Assembly: GCF_051216895.1 (NCBI RefSeq)
Contig: NZ_JBPKAO010000011.1
Coordinates: 1-64,000, forward strand
Length of the DNA stretch: 64,000 nucleotides
Reading direction: 5' to 3'
Origin: Aquipuribacter sp051216895
GTDB lineage: Bacteria > Actinomycetota > Actinomycetes > Actinomycetales > JBBAYJ01
Shown: positions 9,035-16,805 of the stretch, piece after piece
How the letters are laid out: every line of letters starts with the position of its first letter
Position numbering within the stretch: position 1 is the first letter of the stretch
Notes under the pieces: model-generated
Databases searched by the model: none
Told to the model about the DNA's origin: nothing
The model's input: only the letters and a program-made list of their open reading frames with translations
Program-made: the position numbers and the translations under genes

Positions 9035-9484
9035 TCAGGGCGTCGTGCGTCGTGAGCTACAGCAGACGCGTCCCGTCATGCGCTCGAACCTGTGCGGTGT
9101 GGGGCTGAACGCGTCGAGGATCCTGGCGGCGTACGCGGGTTCCATGAGAGCGGCGGCGTCCTCCGCTGGCAGCCAGCGCAACTGCTGCGTCTCTTGGTCG
9201 GTCGGGGAAGCGCTGCGGCTATGCGGCGTGCAGCGAAACACGATGTTGACGATGCCCCTGGTCATGTTTTTGTACGCGCCGGTCAACGGGCCGACCTTCA
9301 CGTCGACGCCCGTCTCCTCGAGGACCTCCCGTCTGACGCCCGCCTCGAGGGTCTCGTCCAACTCCAGGACGCCTCCCGGCGGCTCCCATTTGCCGTTGTC
9401 TCGCCGCTGAATGACTAGCACACGCCCTTGGTCGTCAACGACGACGCCGGCGACGCTGACGGAGTGCTTCGGGGTGTCGGTCAC
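9035..9484 (-). CDS. Nudix hydrolase, Pif-like
   Basis: 149-aa Nudix-fold protein. The Nudix box runs from GGVLELDETLEAG to RREVLEETGVDV (about 37-61) and matches GX5EX7REUXEEXGU. The GTG start at 9484 is chosen because AGGAGGT lies six bases upstream on the minus strand; the frame is open further but without such a signal. In pSAM2 the conjugal immunity gene pif encodes a Nudix-motif protein located near korSA, and this gene sits in the same place, divergent from the GntR repressor with one operator half-site between them. A role in blocking redundant transfer between element-bearing cells is therefore a reasonable inference. A housekeeping nucleotide hydrolase captured by the element is the alternative. 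Confidence 0.8.
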   Translation of the reverse strand: MTDTPKHSVSVAGVVVDDQGRVLVIQRRDNGKWEPPGGVLELDETLEAGVRREVLEETGVDVKVGPLTGAYKNMTRGIVNIVFRCTPHSRSASPTDQETQQLRWLPAEDAAALMEPAYAARILDAFSPTPHRFERMTGRVCCSSRRTTP

Positions 9485-9519
9485 GGTGGTACCTCCTGTG
9501 TGCCAGGCTACCCAGAGGA

Positions 9520-9529
9520 CTAGACAAGT
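9520..9529. promoter_or_regulatory. Repressor half-site CTAGACAAGT between pif-like and gntR genes
   Basis: The 10-mer CTAGACAAGT recurs in both arms of the inverted repeat at 10353-10400. Here it lies just upstream of the GGAGG ribosome binding site of the GntR gene and in the divergent intergenic region, where it could give autoregulation of the repressor and control of the Nudix gene. Confidence 0.7.
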
Positions 9530-9543
9530 TGTGGAGGTTGTCG

Positions 9544-10314
9544 GTGGCGTTGCGGGCGGTGGACGATGCCGCGCCCGAACCTGGCTTCCTTCAGATCGCT
9601 GGGCAGCTCCGGCAGGAGATCCGATCGGGCGCCTACCCGCCCGGCAGCAAATTGCCGTCCGAGACCGAGCTGACTCGGACGTTCGGCGTGGCGCGCATGA
9701 CCGTCCGCGGCGGCATCGCAGAGCTGCGCAGCGAGGGCCTGGTCGTGTCCGAGCAGGGCAGGGGAGTGTTCGTCCGGGCTCGACCGCCTGTGCGCAGGCT
9801 CGCCGCCGATCGGTTCGCCCGTCGACACCGCGATGCCGGCCGAGACGCGTTCCTGGCTGAGGCCGACCAGGTCGGTTCCACTCCCGCGGTCGATGAGGTG
9901 GTCGTCGACACGGCCAGTGCACCCGAGCGCGTTGCGTCCCTGCTGGAGGTCGGGGGAGACGTTGTTCGGCGGTCCCGGCGATACCTGCTGGACGGCCGGC
10001 CGGTCGAGACTGCCGTGTCCTACATCCCTCTCGACCTGGCGCAGGGCACCAAGATCGCCGACCCGGACACCGGGCCTGGTGGCATCTATGCCCGCCTTGA
10101 GGAACTGGGCCACCAGCTCGACCATTTCACGGAGGAGGTCGGCGCCCGCATGCCGACCCCGGGGGAGCGGGAGCGGCTGCAGCTCACCGCCGGCGTCCCG
10201 GTCATCACGCTGCTGCGCACCGCCTACGACACGACCGGCCGCGCCGTCGAGGTCTGCGACACCGTGAAGTCGGCGCAGAGCTACGTGCTCGAGTACCGCG
10301 TCGACGCCACCTGA
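9544..10314 (+). CDS. GntR-family transcriptional repressor, KorSA-like
   Basis: 256-aa regulator. The N-terminal winged helix-turn-helix (about 15-80) contains the GntR hallmark PPGSKLPSETELTRTFGVAR followed by MTVRGGIAELRSEGLV. The C-terminal domain is of the UTRA type (about 90-250: ETAVSYIPLDLAQG, YEVR-like end VLEYRVDAT). The GTG at 9544 is preferred because GGAGG is placed six bases upstream; a longer frame from a TTG exists without such a signal. In pSAM2, KorSA is a GntR repressor of pra and of itself. The same palindromic word lies in front of this gene and of the Pra-like gene, so this protein is probably the master switch that holds replication, excision and transfer off. Confidence 0.88.
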   Translation: MALRAVDDAAPEPGFLQIAGQLRQEIRSGAYPPGSKLPSETELTRTFGVARMTVRGGIAELRSEGLVVSEQGRGVFVRARPPVRRLAADRFARRHRDAGRDAFLAEADQVGSTPAVDEVVVDTASAPERVASLLEVGGDVVRRSRRYLLDGRPVETAVSYIPLDLAQGTKIADPDTGPGGIYARLEELGHQLDHFTEEVGARMPTPGERERLQLTAGVPVITLLRTAYDTTGRAVEVCDTVKSAQSYVLEYRVDAT

Positions 10315-10352
10315 CCGACGTCGTCCACAAGCCAACTCGATCTCTTTACACG

Positions 10353-10400
10353 ACTTGTCTAGACGGGTGTCCCGTCATCGTCATACCCGTCTAGACAAGT
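10353..10400. promoter_or_regulatory. 16-bp inverted repeat operator upstream of the Pra-like gene
   Basis: ACTTGTCTAGACGGGT (10353-10368) and its exact reverse complement (10385-10400) are separated by 16 bases. The right arm ends five bases before the GAGGAG ribosome binding site of the Pra-like gene, and the shared word CTAGACAAGT also occurs at 9520. Position and sequence suit binding of the adjacent GntR repressor, closing the promoter of the activator gene. Confidence 0.8.
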
Positions 10401-10414
10401 GAGAGGAGCGGGTC

Positions 10415-10891
10415 ATGGCGATGCCAAGCGGTATCCCGATCGATCACGGCACGGCGTTCCCCAACGGAGCGTTCGTGATCGGTGAGGTCACCCCGGTCGA
10501 GGACTACGACGCGGTCAAGGCCGCCCGGGAGTCCGGCCGTCCGGGGGACGTGCAGAGCAGGGACAAGAACACCGGCAAGCGGATGTGGGCGGTGCGCGTC
10601 GTCGACGCCGACGACCTCGTTCGCAAGGGCCAGGCCGAGGTGACCGTCAAGGTCATCGCCGACGTCCAGCCCGTACCGCCCGAGCAGGCCCCTGGCGTGC
10701 CGTTCCGGCCCGTCTACTTCGAGGGCCTCACCGCCACCGCGTGGGTCGACACCAACCGCGCCCGGCCTCGTCTCGCCTGGTCATTCAAGGCCACCAGCAT
10801 GCGCGCCCCGGCTCGCAGCGAGACCCCCACCCCGGGCCAGCGGCCCAGCACCACGCCCAGCACGGGCACCGGCGGCGACAAGGCCGCCTGA
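10415..10891 (+). CDS. Replication/integration/excision activator, Pra-like
   Basis: 158-aa protein resembling, from memory of the family, the AICE proteins annotated as plasmid replication, integration and excision activator. Recognisable parts are GAFVIGEVTPVEDYDA, DKNTGKRMWAVRVVDAD, and PFRPVYFEGLTATAWVD ending in a short Ser/Thr/Pro tail. No membrane segment is visible. The ATG has GAGGAG at a good distance upstream. In pSAM2, Pra activates the rep-xis-int genes and so triggers the replicating, transferable state. Here the gene is placed directly behind a large inverted repeat that probably binds the GntR repressor, giving the expected repressor-activator switch. Family assignment is by pattern only. 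Confidence 0.72.
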   Translation: MAMPSGIPIDHGTAFPNGAFVIGEVTPVEDYDAVKAARESGRPGDVQSRDKNTGKRMWAVRVVDADDLVRKGQAEVTVKVIADVQPVPPEQAPGVPFRPVYFEGLTATAWVDTNRARPRLAWSFKATSMRAPARSETPTPGQRPSTTPSTGTGGDKAA

Positions 10892-10922
10892 CGAACCCTG
10901 CACCAGGGACGTCCGCGCACCC

Positions 10923-10962
10923 CCGGTGCCCGTCGTTGAGCCGAGGCCACGACGGGCACCGG
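10923..10962 (+). terminator. Perfect 14-bp stem-loop after the Pra-like gene
   Basis: CCGGTGCCCGTCGT (10923-10936) and its exact complement (10949-10962) enclose a 12-base loop, 32 bases after the Pra-like stop. There is no T-run, so it may be a factor-assisted terminator, an attenuator between pra and the transfer genes, or a single-strand structure used in replication. Confidence 0.55.
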
Positions 10963-11029
10963 ATCCCACCCCTACCGCGCACGCGCGTCACCGACAGGCA
11001 ACGCCGCCCCAGGCGGCACAGGTGAAGGA

Positions 11030-11359
11030 GTGGACCATGACCGACAGCCTCAGCGGCTACACCCCGTCAACGTCAGCCGCCTGACCAACAACGACGATCA
11101 CCCTTGGCGCGGCACCCGTGAAGCCGCCGAGTGGGCCCGTGCGCTCAGCTGCAGCACCGACGACTTGCCCGACGAGCTGCTCCGGGTCTGGAAGCGGATC
11201 GACTGGCTCGGCAACGAGGTGTGGGCTTCCCACGCCCTCATGCTCGACGTGCCCGATGACTCGATCCCGCGAACCCTGAGCGCCGCCGCCGCGCAGCTGT
11301 CCGACCCGCTGCTATCGGTCGAGGCCGTCATGCGCCGCGCCGGAGCCCACCTTGGCTGA
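11030..11359 (+). CDS. Small AICE protein of unknown function, about 95-109 aa
   Basis: Charged, soluble-looking protein (AEWARALSCSTDDLPDELLRVWKRIDWLGNEVWASHAL), with no recognised domain. Its start is unclear. The well-placed signal GAAGGAG at 11024-11030 points to an ATG at 11037 in another frame, which encodes only a 15-aa peptide ending at 11084. In the frame of this gene the GTG at 11030 overlaps that ribosome binding site. Either the short peptide is a translational leader coupled to an internal start here, or a small insertion/deletion has split one gene. The stop overlaps the next gene, so it belongs to the spd-like cluster of small genes before traB. Confidence 0.5.
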   Translation: MDHDRQPQRLHPVNVSRLTNNDDHPWRGTREAAEWARALSCSTDDLPDELLRVWKRIDWLGNEVWASHALMLDVPDDSIPRTLSAAAAQLSDPLLSVEAVMRRAGAHLG

Positions 11360-11609
11360 CATCGACCGTGTCCTGTCCTGGGCCGTGGACAGCACCGGCA
11401 CCGGCACCGCCGAAGCGGCCCACCACGAGACCCGACGCATGCTTACGCTGACCCGCAGCCTCGTCGAGGACTTCAAGGGCTGCTCCCGCAAGATGCTCGA
11501 CTATCCCGACGCCGACGTCCGCTCCTCCGCCCGCCGTGTCGCCGCCGCCCTCGCCGACTGCAAGGACGCCCTCTACGAGGCCCTCCGCGACATCGAGCGC
11601 CACACATGA
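11352..11609 (+). CDS. Small AICE protein, 85 aa, helical, unknown function
   Basis: An 85-aa protein rich in Ala, Arg and Glu with heptad-like spacing (TRRMLTLTRSLVEDFKGC, ARRVAAALADCKDALYEAL). It is probably helical and possibly oligomeric. It uses a TTG start overlapping the previous stop by eight bases and is followed by an ATGA overlap with the next gene, so it is part of a translationally coupled chain. No known family recognised. The position between the Pra-like gene and traB is where AICEs carry small spread (spd) or transfer-accessory proteins. Confidence 0.55.
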   Translation: MADIDRVLSWAVDSTGTGTAEAAHHETRRMLTLTRSLVEDFKGCSRKMLDYPDADVRSSARRVAAALADCKDALYEALRDIERHT

Positions 11610-11899
11610 CCGGCGACCAGCACGAGACCCCGCAGCCGGCGACCAGCGAGCATGAGGCCTACGTGCAGCACTGGCTCGACGCCCTCGGCTGTCGCACCCG
11701 CGAGCAGGCCAACGCCACTCTGGCCCGCCTCATCGGCCAGACCGACCAGTGGCGCTGGGACCTGCTCGAGCTGTCCAAGCAGGTCGCCGGCGCCCCCGAG
11801 CACGGCCTCGCCGACCACGCCCGGAAGGTCGCCACCGAGTGCGACGCCCTCTACTGGCACCTCACCATCGCCAGCGCCGCCCTGAGGAACGGCTCATGA
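11606..11899 (+). CDS. Small AICE protein, 97 aa, unknown function
   Basis: A 97-aa acidic, His- and Trp-containing protein (AYVQHWLDALGCRTREQANA, TDQWRWDLLELSKQVAGAPE) with no membrane segment or recognised motif. The ATG overlaps the upstream stop (ATGA), and its own TGA overlaps the ATG of the FtsK/TraB gene in the same way. Such tight coupling to traB suggests it is made in fixed ratio with the translocase and helps transfer or its regulation; this is inference from context. Confidence 0.55.
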   Translation: MTGDQHETPQPATSEHEAYVQHWLDALGCRTREQANATLARLIGQTDQWRWDLLELSKQVAGAPEHGLADHARKVATECDALYWHLTIASAALRNGS

Positions 11900-13791
11900 G
11901 CGCCGCCCTGGTCGACGCCGCCACCTGGGCTGGTGTCGTCTTGCTCGTGCTGGTGGGGACGCTGCTGCTGTGGGCCGTCGTCCACCGCCGGTCGTTCCGC
12001 GCCGGACCGGGCCGGCTGCTCGGATCCGCGTGGGCGCACCACGTCGTCTACGGACCCCACTGGCCCGCCCTCGCTCGACGCCACGGGCTCGCCGCCTCCG
12101 ACCGCGTCGACGACCGTAGGCCCCACCGCGACAACCGGTCCGGCTCGCGACCCGCAGCACCACGGGTCGAGCTCTTCCGCCTGCGGTCCGTCCGACGGGA
12201 AGCCGGCCGCGACCGGCTACGCCTGGCCCTGCCCAGCGGCATCACCCCCGACGACGTCCGCGACACCAGCGACTCCCTCGCCCACGCCCTGCGCGCCCGC
12301 AGCTGCACCGTCCGCACCGACCGCCCCGGACAGGTCTGGCTCGACGTCCGCCGCCGCGACCACCTCACGACCACCGTCCCCAGCCGCCTCCCCGGCGAAC
12401 TGACCACCGACCAGGCTCGGCAGCTCCTCGACGGCGTCGTGGTCGGCCGCGACGAAGACGGCCACCCCTGGCGCACCCCCGTCCGAGGCAGCCACACCCT
12501 CATCGCCGGCACCACCGGCTCCGGCAAGAGCAGCCTCCTCTGGTCCCTCGTCTGCGGACTCCTCCCCGCCGTCGACGCACGCCTGCTCCACCTGACCTGG
12601 CTCGACCCCAAGGGCGGCATGGAAGCCGACGCCGCCCGCCCAGTCGCCGACGTCGTCGACCGCGTCGATGAGATGGCCGACCACCTCGAGAACCTCGTCA
12701 CCGACCTCGACGCCCGCGCCACCCAGCTCGCCGGCACCGCCCGCACCCACCACGCCACTTCGGCGAGCCCGCACCACCTCATCATCATCGACGAGCTCGC
12801 CACCATCACCGCCCTCGCCGACGCCAAGACCGCCCGCCGCGTCGAAGCCGCCCTCGGCGCCCTGCTCTCCCGCGGCCGCGCCGTCGGCTTCACTGTTATT
12901 ACCACCACCGTCGACCCCGGCAAGGACGTCGTCCGTTGGCGCGGCCTTCACGCCACCCGCGTCGCGTTCCGACTCGACGAACCCATCCAGGTCGACATGG
13001 TCCTCGGCGACGGCGCCCGCCAACGCGGAGCCCGCTGCGACGAGATCAGCCTCACCCAGGCCGGCGTCGCCTACGTCCGCATCGACGGCCACCCCGACCC
13101 GGTCCGCGTCCGCGCCGCTTACCTCGACGACGACACCATCCGCGACCGCATCACCGCCTCCGCCGACAGGGCAGCCGCCGCCTTCACGGCTGGGGTCCCA
13201 GCCGCAGAGGCGCAGACGGCCGTCGAGCCCGCCGACGTGACGGAGGGCACGGTCGCCGACGGAAGGTCCTGCGATGAGCACCGCGTCGACCGACCGGGTG
13301 CCCGTCGTCACCCCCGGCTCCGGCACCCGTGCCGACCGGATGAGCCAGCCTGCCGCCGCCGAGCTGCTCCGCGACGGCGCCGCCAGCAACGGCGTCTGCA
13401 TCCGACCCGTCACCCTCAAGGTCCTCGACGAGACCACCGGCCGCACCGACTACGTCGACGTCCCGTGCGGCTCCACCCGCGAAGCCGTCTGCCGGGCCTG
13501 CGCCGCCAAGGCAAAGGCGCTGCGCATCACCCAGTGCCGCGAAGGCTGGCACCGCGACACCGAACCCTGGGACGAACGCGACCCCGAACCCGTCGAGTGC
13601 GACCTCGTCCTCGTCCGCGCCGACGTCACCGCCGAACGCGACCGCAGCTCCGCCACCGGCGACGACCTCGAGGCCGACGCCGCCATGGCCGCCCTGGACG
13701 CCGTCGACGCCGATCTCGCCGCCGGGGGAGTACGCGGCCACCTCGAACCCGCCGCCGCTCGCCGCCGGGCCCGATCGACCCGACGTCGTGA
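11896..13791 (+). CDS. FtsK/SpoIIIE-type DNA translocase, TraB-like
   Basis: The double-stranded-DNA pump that moves AICEs between mycelia or cells. An N-terminal membrane segment (VVLLVLVGTLLLWAVV, about 14-29) is followed by the RecA-like motor: Walker A GTTGSGKSS (about 211-219), LTWLDPKGG, Walker B HLIIIDELA (about 300) and the TTVDPGKDVVRWRGLHATR segment. Recognisable protein stops near residue 455-460. The frame nevertheless stays open to 13791, 518 bases into rep, with a low-complexity Arg/Pro/His tail that looks like readthrough of the overlapping gene. A TGA that would give the usual ATGA overlap with rep sits at 13275 in another frame, so the end is probably frameshifted or really extended. 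The motor motifs are intact. Confidence 0.85.
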   Translation: MSAALVDAATWAGVVLLVLVGTLLLWAVVHRRSFRAGPGRLLGSAWAHHVVYGPHWPALARRHGLAASDRVDDRRPHRDNRSGSRPAAPRVELFRLRSVRREAGRDRLRLALPSGITPDDVRDTSDSLAHALRARSCTVRTDRPGQVWLDVRRRDHLTTTVPSRLPGELTTDQARQLLDGVVVGRDEDGHPWRTPVRGSHTLIAGTTGSGKSSLLWSLVCGLLPAVDARLLHLTWLDPKGGMEADAARPVADVVDRVDEMADHLENLVTDLDARATQLAGTARTHHATSASPHHLIIIDELATITALADAKTARRVEAALGALLSRGRAVGFTVITTTVDPGKDVVRWRGLHATRVAFRLDEPIQVDMVLGDGARQRGARCDEISLTQAGVAYVRIDGHPDPVRVRAAYLDDDTIRDRITASADRAAAAFTAGVPAAEAQTAVEPADVTEGTVADGRSCDEHRVDRPGARRHPRLRHPCRPDEPACRRRAAPRRRRQQRRLHPTRHPQGPRRDHRPHRLRRRPVRLHPRSRLPGLRRQGKGAAHHPVPRRLAPRHRTLGRTRPRTRRVRPRPRPRRRHRRTRPQLRHRRRPRGRRRHGRPGRRRRRSRRRGSTRPPRTRRRSPPGPIDPTS

Positions 13792-15124
13792 CGAAGCCCC
13801 GGACCTGCCGCGCAAGGCCTCGAACGGTTCCACCCTCGGGCGCACGTTCATCGCCCAGGGCGACCGCGTCTACCGGCCAAGCATGTTCGTCACCGTCACC
13901 CTGCCGTCCTACGGCCCCGTCCACGCCGACGGCACCCCGCGCAGGCCCGGCACGTACGACTACGCCGCGCAGGCCCGGGACAACCTCGCGTTTTCCCGGC
14001 TGCTCGACCGGCTCGTGCAGAACCTCCGCCGCGTCGCCGGCTACGACATCCAGTACTTCGCCGCCATCGAGCCCCAGCGCCGCGGCGCCCTCCACGCCCA
14101 TTTCGCCATCCGCGGCACCCTGCCCCGCGCCCTGCTCCGCCAGGTCATCGACGCCACCTACCACCAGGTCTGGTGGCCACCCACCGACACCATCACCCAC
14201 GACGACCAACACCCACCCGTCTGGGTCCCCGACGACCCCGACGCCACCGACGGCGACCCCAGCCACCGCGACGGCCACTACGTCGACGCCGACACCGGCG
14301 AGCAGCTGCCCACCTGGGGCGAGGCCGTCGACGCCGTCACCGAACCCCTATACGTCACCCGCTTCGGCAGCGTCGCCGACATGCGCGGCATCCTCACCGG
14401 CACCCCCGAGGCCGACCGCCGCATCGGCTACCTCTGCAAGCACCTCACCAAGAGCATCGACGCCGCCATGGACCACCCCACCAGCGACCCCGCCGACAGC
14501 GGTGAGGCCGCGTCGCCGGCCGCTGCTCGCCGCGCTGCCCACGTTGACCGCCTGGTCGAGGCCCTTCGGTACGAGCCGTGCTCACCGACCTGTGCGAACT
14601 GGCTCCGCTACGGCGTCCAGCCTCGCAGCGCCCGACCTCGGATGCGCGCAGGCGCCTGCCGCTCCAAGGCCCACAGCCGCACCCACCTCGGCCACGCCGG
14701 CCGCCGCGTCCTCGTCTCCCGCCGGTGGAGCGGAAAGACCCTCACCGACCACCGCTCCGACCGCGCTGCCTTCGTCCGCGCCGTTCTCCTCGACGCCGCC
14801 GACCGCGAGGCCGAGGACCAGGTGGCCGCCAGCCGACGAAGGCTGGTGGAAGAGCCCGACAAACAGCCGCAGACCGGGGATACCGTTCCCGGGACTGCCC
14901 GACCGGACCGTCCGCCCGGCTGGTCCGTCAGGCCTCCCGACCGGCTATACCACGACGGTCAGCCCCGCCGACTGGTCTGGCAGCTCGCCAAGCGGACCGA
15001 CCCCGTCCCGCCGCTGGCCACCCGCCTGCTCCACGCCGTCGCCAACCGCGACCTGTGGCGACGCCAGTACGACGAAGCCATGGCCCGAGCCCAGCTCACC
15101 AAGGAGGACCGCGATGTCGCCTGA
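13274..15124 (+). CDS. RepSA-like rolling-circle replication initiator (HUH)
   Basis: 616-aa initiator of AICE replication. An N-terminal zinc-ribbon-like region has C65, C73-x-x-C76 and C88 with H93 (CREGWH). The catalytic domain starts at MFVTVTLPSYG (204-214) and continues with YFAAIEPQRR and the metal-binding HUH motif H274-A-H276. A conserved YLCKHLTKS (386-394) carries the probable nucleophilic tyrosine. This matches the RepSA type of pSAM2 and is homologous to the second Rep at 42899-44908. The ATG is embedded in ATGA; the stop overlaps the xis-like start by 11 bases. Its nick site (double-strand origin) could not be identified. Confidence 0.88.
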   Translation: MSTASTDRVPVVTPGSGTRADRMSQPAAAELLRDGAASNGVCIRPVTLKVLDETTGRTDYVDVPCGSTREAVCRACAAKAKALRITQCREGWHRDTEPWDERDPEPVECDLVLVRADVTAERDRSSATGDDLEADAAMAALDAVDADLAAGGVRGHLEPAAARRRARSTRRRDEAPDLPRKASNGSTLGRTFIAQGDRVYRPSMFVTVTLPSYGPVHADGTPRRPGTYDYAAQARDNLAFSRLLDRLVQNLRRVAGYDIQYFAAIEPQRRGALHAHFAIRGTLPRALLRQVIDATYHQVWWPPTDTITHDDQHPPVWVPDDPDATDGDPSHRDGHYVDADTGEQLPTWGEAVDAVTEPLYVTRFGSVADMRGILTGTPEADRRIGYLCKHLTKSIDAAMDHPTSDPADSGEAASPAAARRAAHVDRLVEALRYEPCSPTCANWLRYGVQPRSARPRMRAGACRSKAHSRTHLGHAGRRVLVSRRWSGKTLTDHRSDRAAFVRAVLLDAADREAEDQVAASRRRLVEEPDKQPQTGDTVPGTARPDRPPGWSVRPPDRLYHDGQPRRLVWQLAKRTDPVPPLATRLLHAVANRDLWRRQYDEAMARAQLTKEDRDVA

Positions 15125-15380
15125 CCACCAGCCGGCGCCGCGGCTCTGGTCCACTCAGGACCTGGCCGACTACCTCGGCATCGCGGTCCAGACCATCCAC
15201 GCCATGCGCCGCCGCGGCGAAGGCCCACCCACCTACCGCGTCGGCAAGGTCCTGCGGTTTGACCCCGATGAGGTGCGGGGCTGGCTGCACCGCGACGCAC
15301 TCGAGCAACCGCCGACCCCCGAGCAGACGCCGGATGTCGCCGAGCTCGCGCTCCACCGAGAGGAGAACCACCGTGCGTGA
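15114..15380 (+). CDS. Excisionase-like helix-turn-helix protein 1
   Basis: An 88-aa MerR/HTH_17-type DNA-binding protein (LWSTQDLADYLGIAVQTIHA, then GPPTYRVGKVLRFDPDEVRG, the wing of this fold). AAGGAGG lies six bases before the ATG. The gene overlaps the end of rep by 11 bases and the next gene by eight. In AICEs the xis gene between rep and int encodes this kind of protein, which bends the att DNA and directs the integrase to excise. Confidence 0.8.
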   Translation: MSPDHQPAPRLWSTQDLADYLGIAVQTIHAMRRRGEGPPTYRVGKVLRFDPDEVRGWLHRDALEQPPTPEQTPDVAELALHREENHRA

Positions 15381-15576
15381 GGCCATCATTCACAGTTCAT
15401 CCCGGTCCATCGGGGCCGAGCCGCTGTGGCGCATCGGCGACGGCGCCACCTTCCTCGGCGTCCCCGTGGCCACGCTCTACCAGTGGCGACGTCTCGGCAC
15501 CGGCCCTCCCGCGTACCGGCTCGGCAAGCACCTGCGTTACCGCCGGCTCGAGGTCGAGGCCTGGCTCGCCCAGTAA
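15373..15576 (+). CDS. Excisionase-like helix-turn-helix protein 2
   Basis: A 67-aa HTH_17-type protein (LWRIGDGATFLGVPVATLYQ, GPPAYRLGKHLRYRRLEVEA) clearly related to the preceding gene: both share the PPxYRxGKxLR core. GTG start with GAGGAGA upstream, overlapping the previous stop. Having two tandem Xis-like genes ahead of int is less usual than one; one may be the recombination directionality factor and the other a regulator. Which is which cannot be told here. Confidence 0.72.
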   Translation: MREAIIHSSSRSIGAEPLWRIGDGATFLGVPVATLYQWRRLGTGPPAYRLGKHLRYRRLEVEAWLAQ

Positions 15577-15586
15577 GGAGGCTGAC

Positions 15587-16805
15587 GTGGGCAACGTCGC
15601 CAAGCGCCCCGATGGTCGCTGGCGTGCTCGCTACCGCGACCCCTCCGGCAAGGAACACGCCAAGCACTTCGACCGCAAGCTCGACGCCCAGCGCTGGCTC
15701 GCCACCGTGGAGGTTGCCGTCGGACGAGGGGAGTGGCTCGACCCGTCGCTGGGCAAAGTCACCGTGGGGGAGTGGGGCAAGCAGTGGCTCGCCGGGCAGT
15801 CCCAGCTCAAGCCGACGCCCCTGGAGCGCTACCGCGGCGCCTTCGCCAACCAGGTGCTGCCGACGTGGGAGTCCGTGCCTCTGGCCTCGGTGACGCACTC
15901 GGGCGTGGCTGCCTGGGTCGCGAACCTGCATCGCGGCGGACTGTCCGCGTCCTCAGTGCGCCATGGCTACCGGGTGCTTCACATGGTTCTGGGTAGTGCC
16001 GTCAGGGACGGTCGACTGCCCCGGAACGTCGCCGTGGGGGTGCGCCTGCCCCGCATTGGCTCCGCGGACAAGCGCTTCCTCACCCACCAGCAGGTCGCGG
16101 CTCTGGCTAATGCCGTTGCAGAAACCCTTCGAAGTCGTCGTCTGGGTGCTCGCCTACACCGGGCTCCGCTGGGGCGAGCTCGCCGGCCTGCGCGTCGGAG
16201 ACGTCGACCTCGAGCACCATCGGATCCACGTCCAGCGATCCATGGTCGAGGTGTGTGGTCGGGTGGTGTTCGGTACGCCCAAGAGTCACCAGCGCCGATC
16301 CGTGCCCGTGCCGGCCTTCCTCGTGGACCGGCTTCGTCGGCACCTATCGGGTCGGTCGCCCGACGAGCTCGCGTTCACGAGCCGGCAGGGAGCGGTGCTG
16401 CGGAACCGTAACTTCCGGGGCCAGGTCTTCGACGCCGCTGCGGCCTCAGTCGGTCTCCCGGGTCTGACCCCTCACGAGCTCCGGCACACGGCCGCGTCCC
16501 TGGCCGTCGCCGCCGGTGCCAACGTCAAGGCCGTTCAGAAGACGCTCGGCCACGCCTCCGCCGCCATGACGCTCGACGTCTACGCAGGGTTGTTCGGGGA
16601 CGATCTCGACGAGGTCGCCGAGAGGCTCGACCGGGCCGCGACGACGGCGTTTGCGGACCAGGTGCGGACCGCGGACTCACCAGCCGGCCAGGACGCTCAG
16701 TCCGGACGCGGACAAACCGCGCGTGACCTGGACGTTCCTTCGGTGGCCCCGGCGAGATTCGAACTCGCGACACACGGTTTAGGAAACCGATGCTCTATCC
16801 CCTGA
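15587..16805 (+). pseudogene. Tyrosine integrase broken by a +1 frameshift
   Basis: The GTG start at 15587 follows AAGGAG. The N-terminal part has the arm-binding region (GRWRARYRDPSGKEHAKHFD) and the core-binding SAM-like domain (15740-16110) in one frame, up to a GAA codon at 16121-16123. The catalytic domain then continues in the next frame from 16125 (PFEVVVWVLAYTGLRWGELA), so one extra base, around 16121-16127 in GAAACCC, separates them. After the shift all catalytic residues are present: R in GLRWGE, HELRHT, GH in LGHAS and the tyrosine in LDVYAGL. The last residues are encoded by the antisense of tRNA-Arg. It could be a true mutation, a sequencing error, or programmed frameshifting; the first two are likelier. 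Confidence 0.85.

Noticed and set aside
1..9500. A second copy of the tRNA-Arg 3' end (left attachment site of the first element)
   Set aside because: Looked for the T-arm and acceptor sequence by eye; only unrelated partial matches such as the CGAATCTCG at about 422. None is long enough to be an att core.
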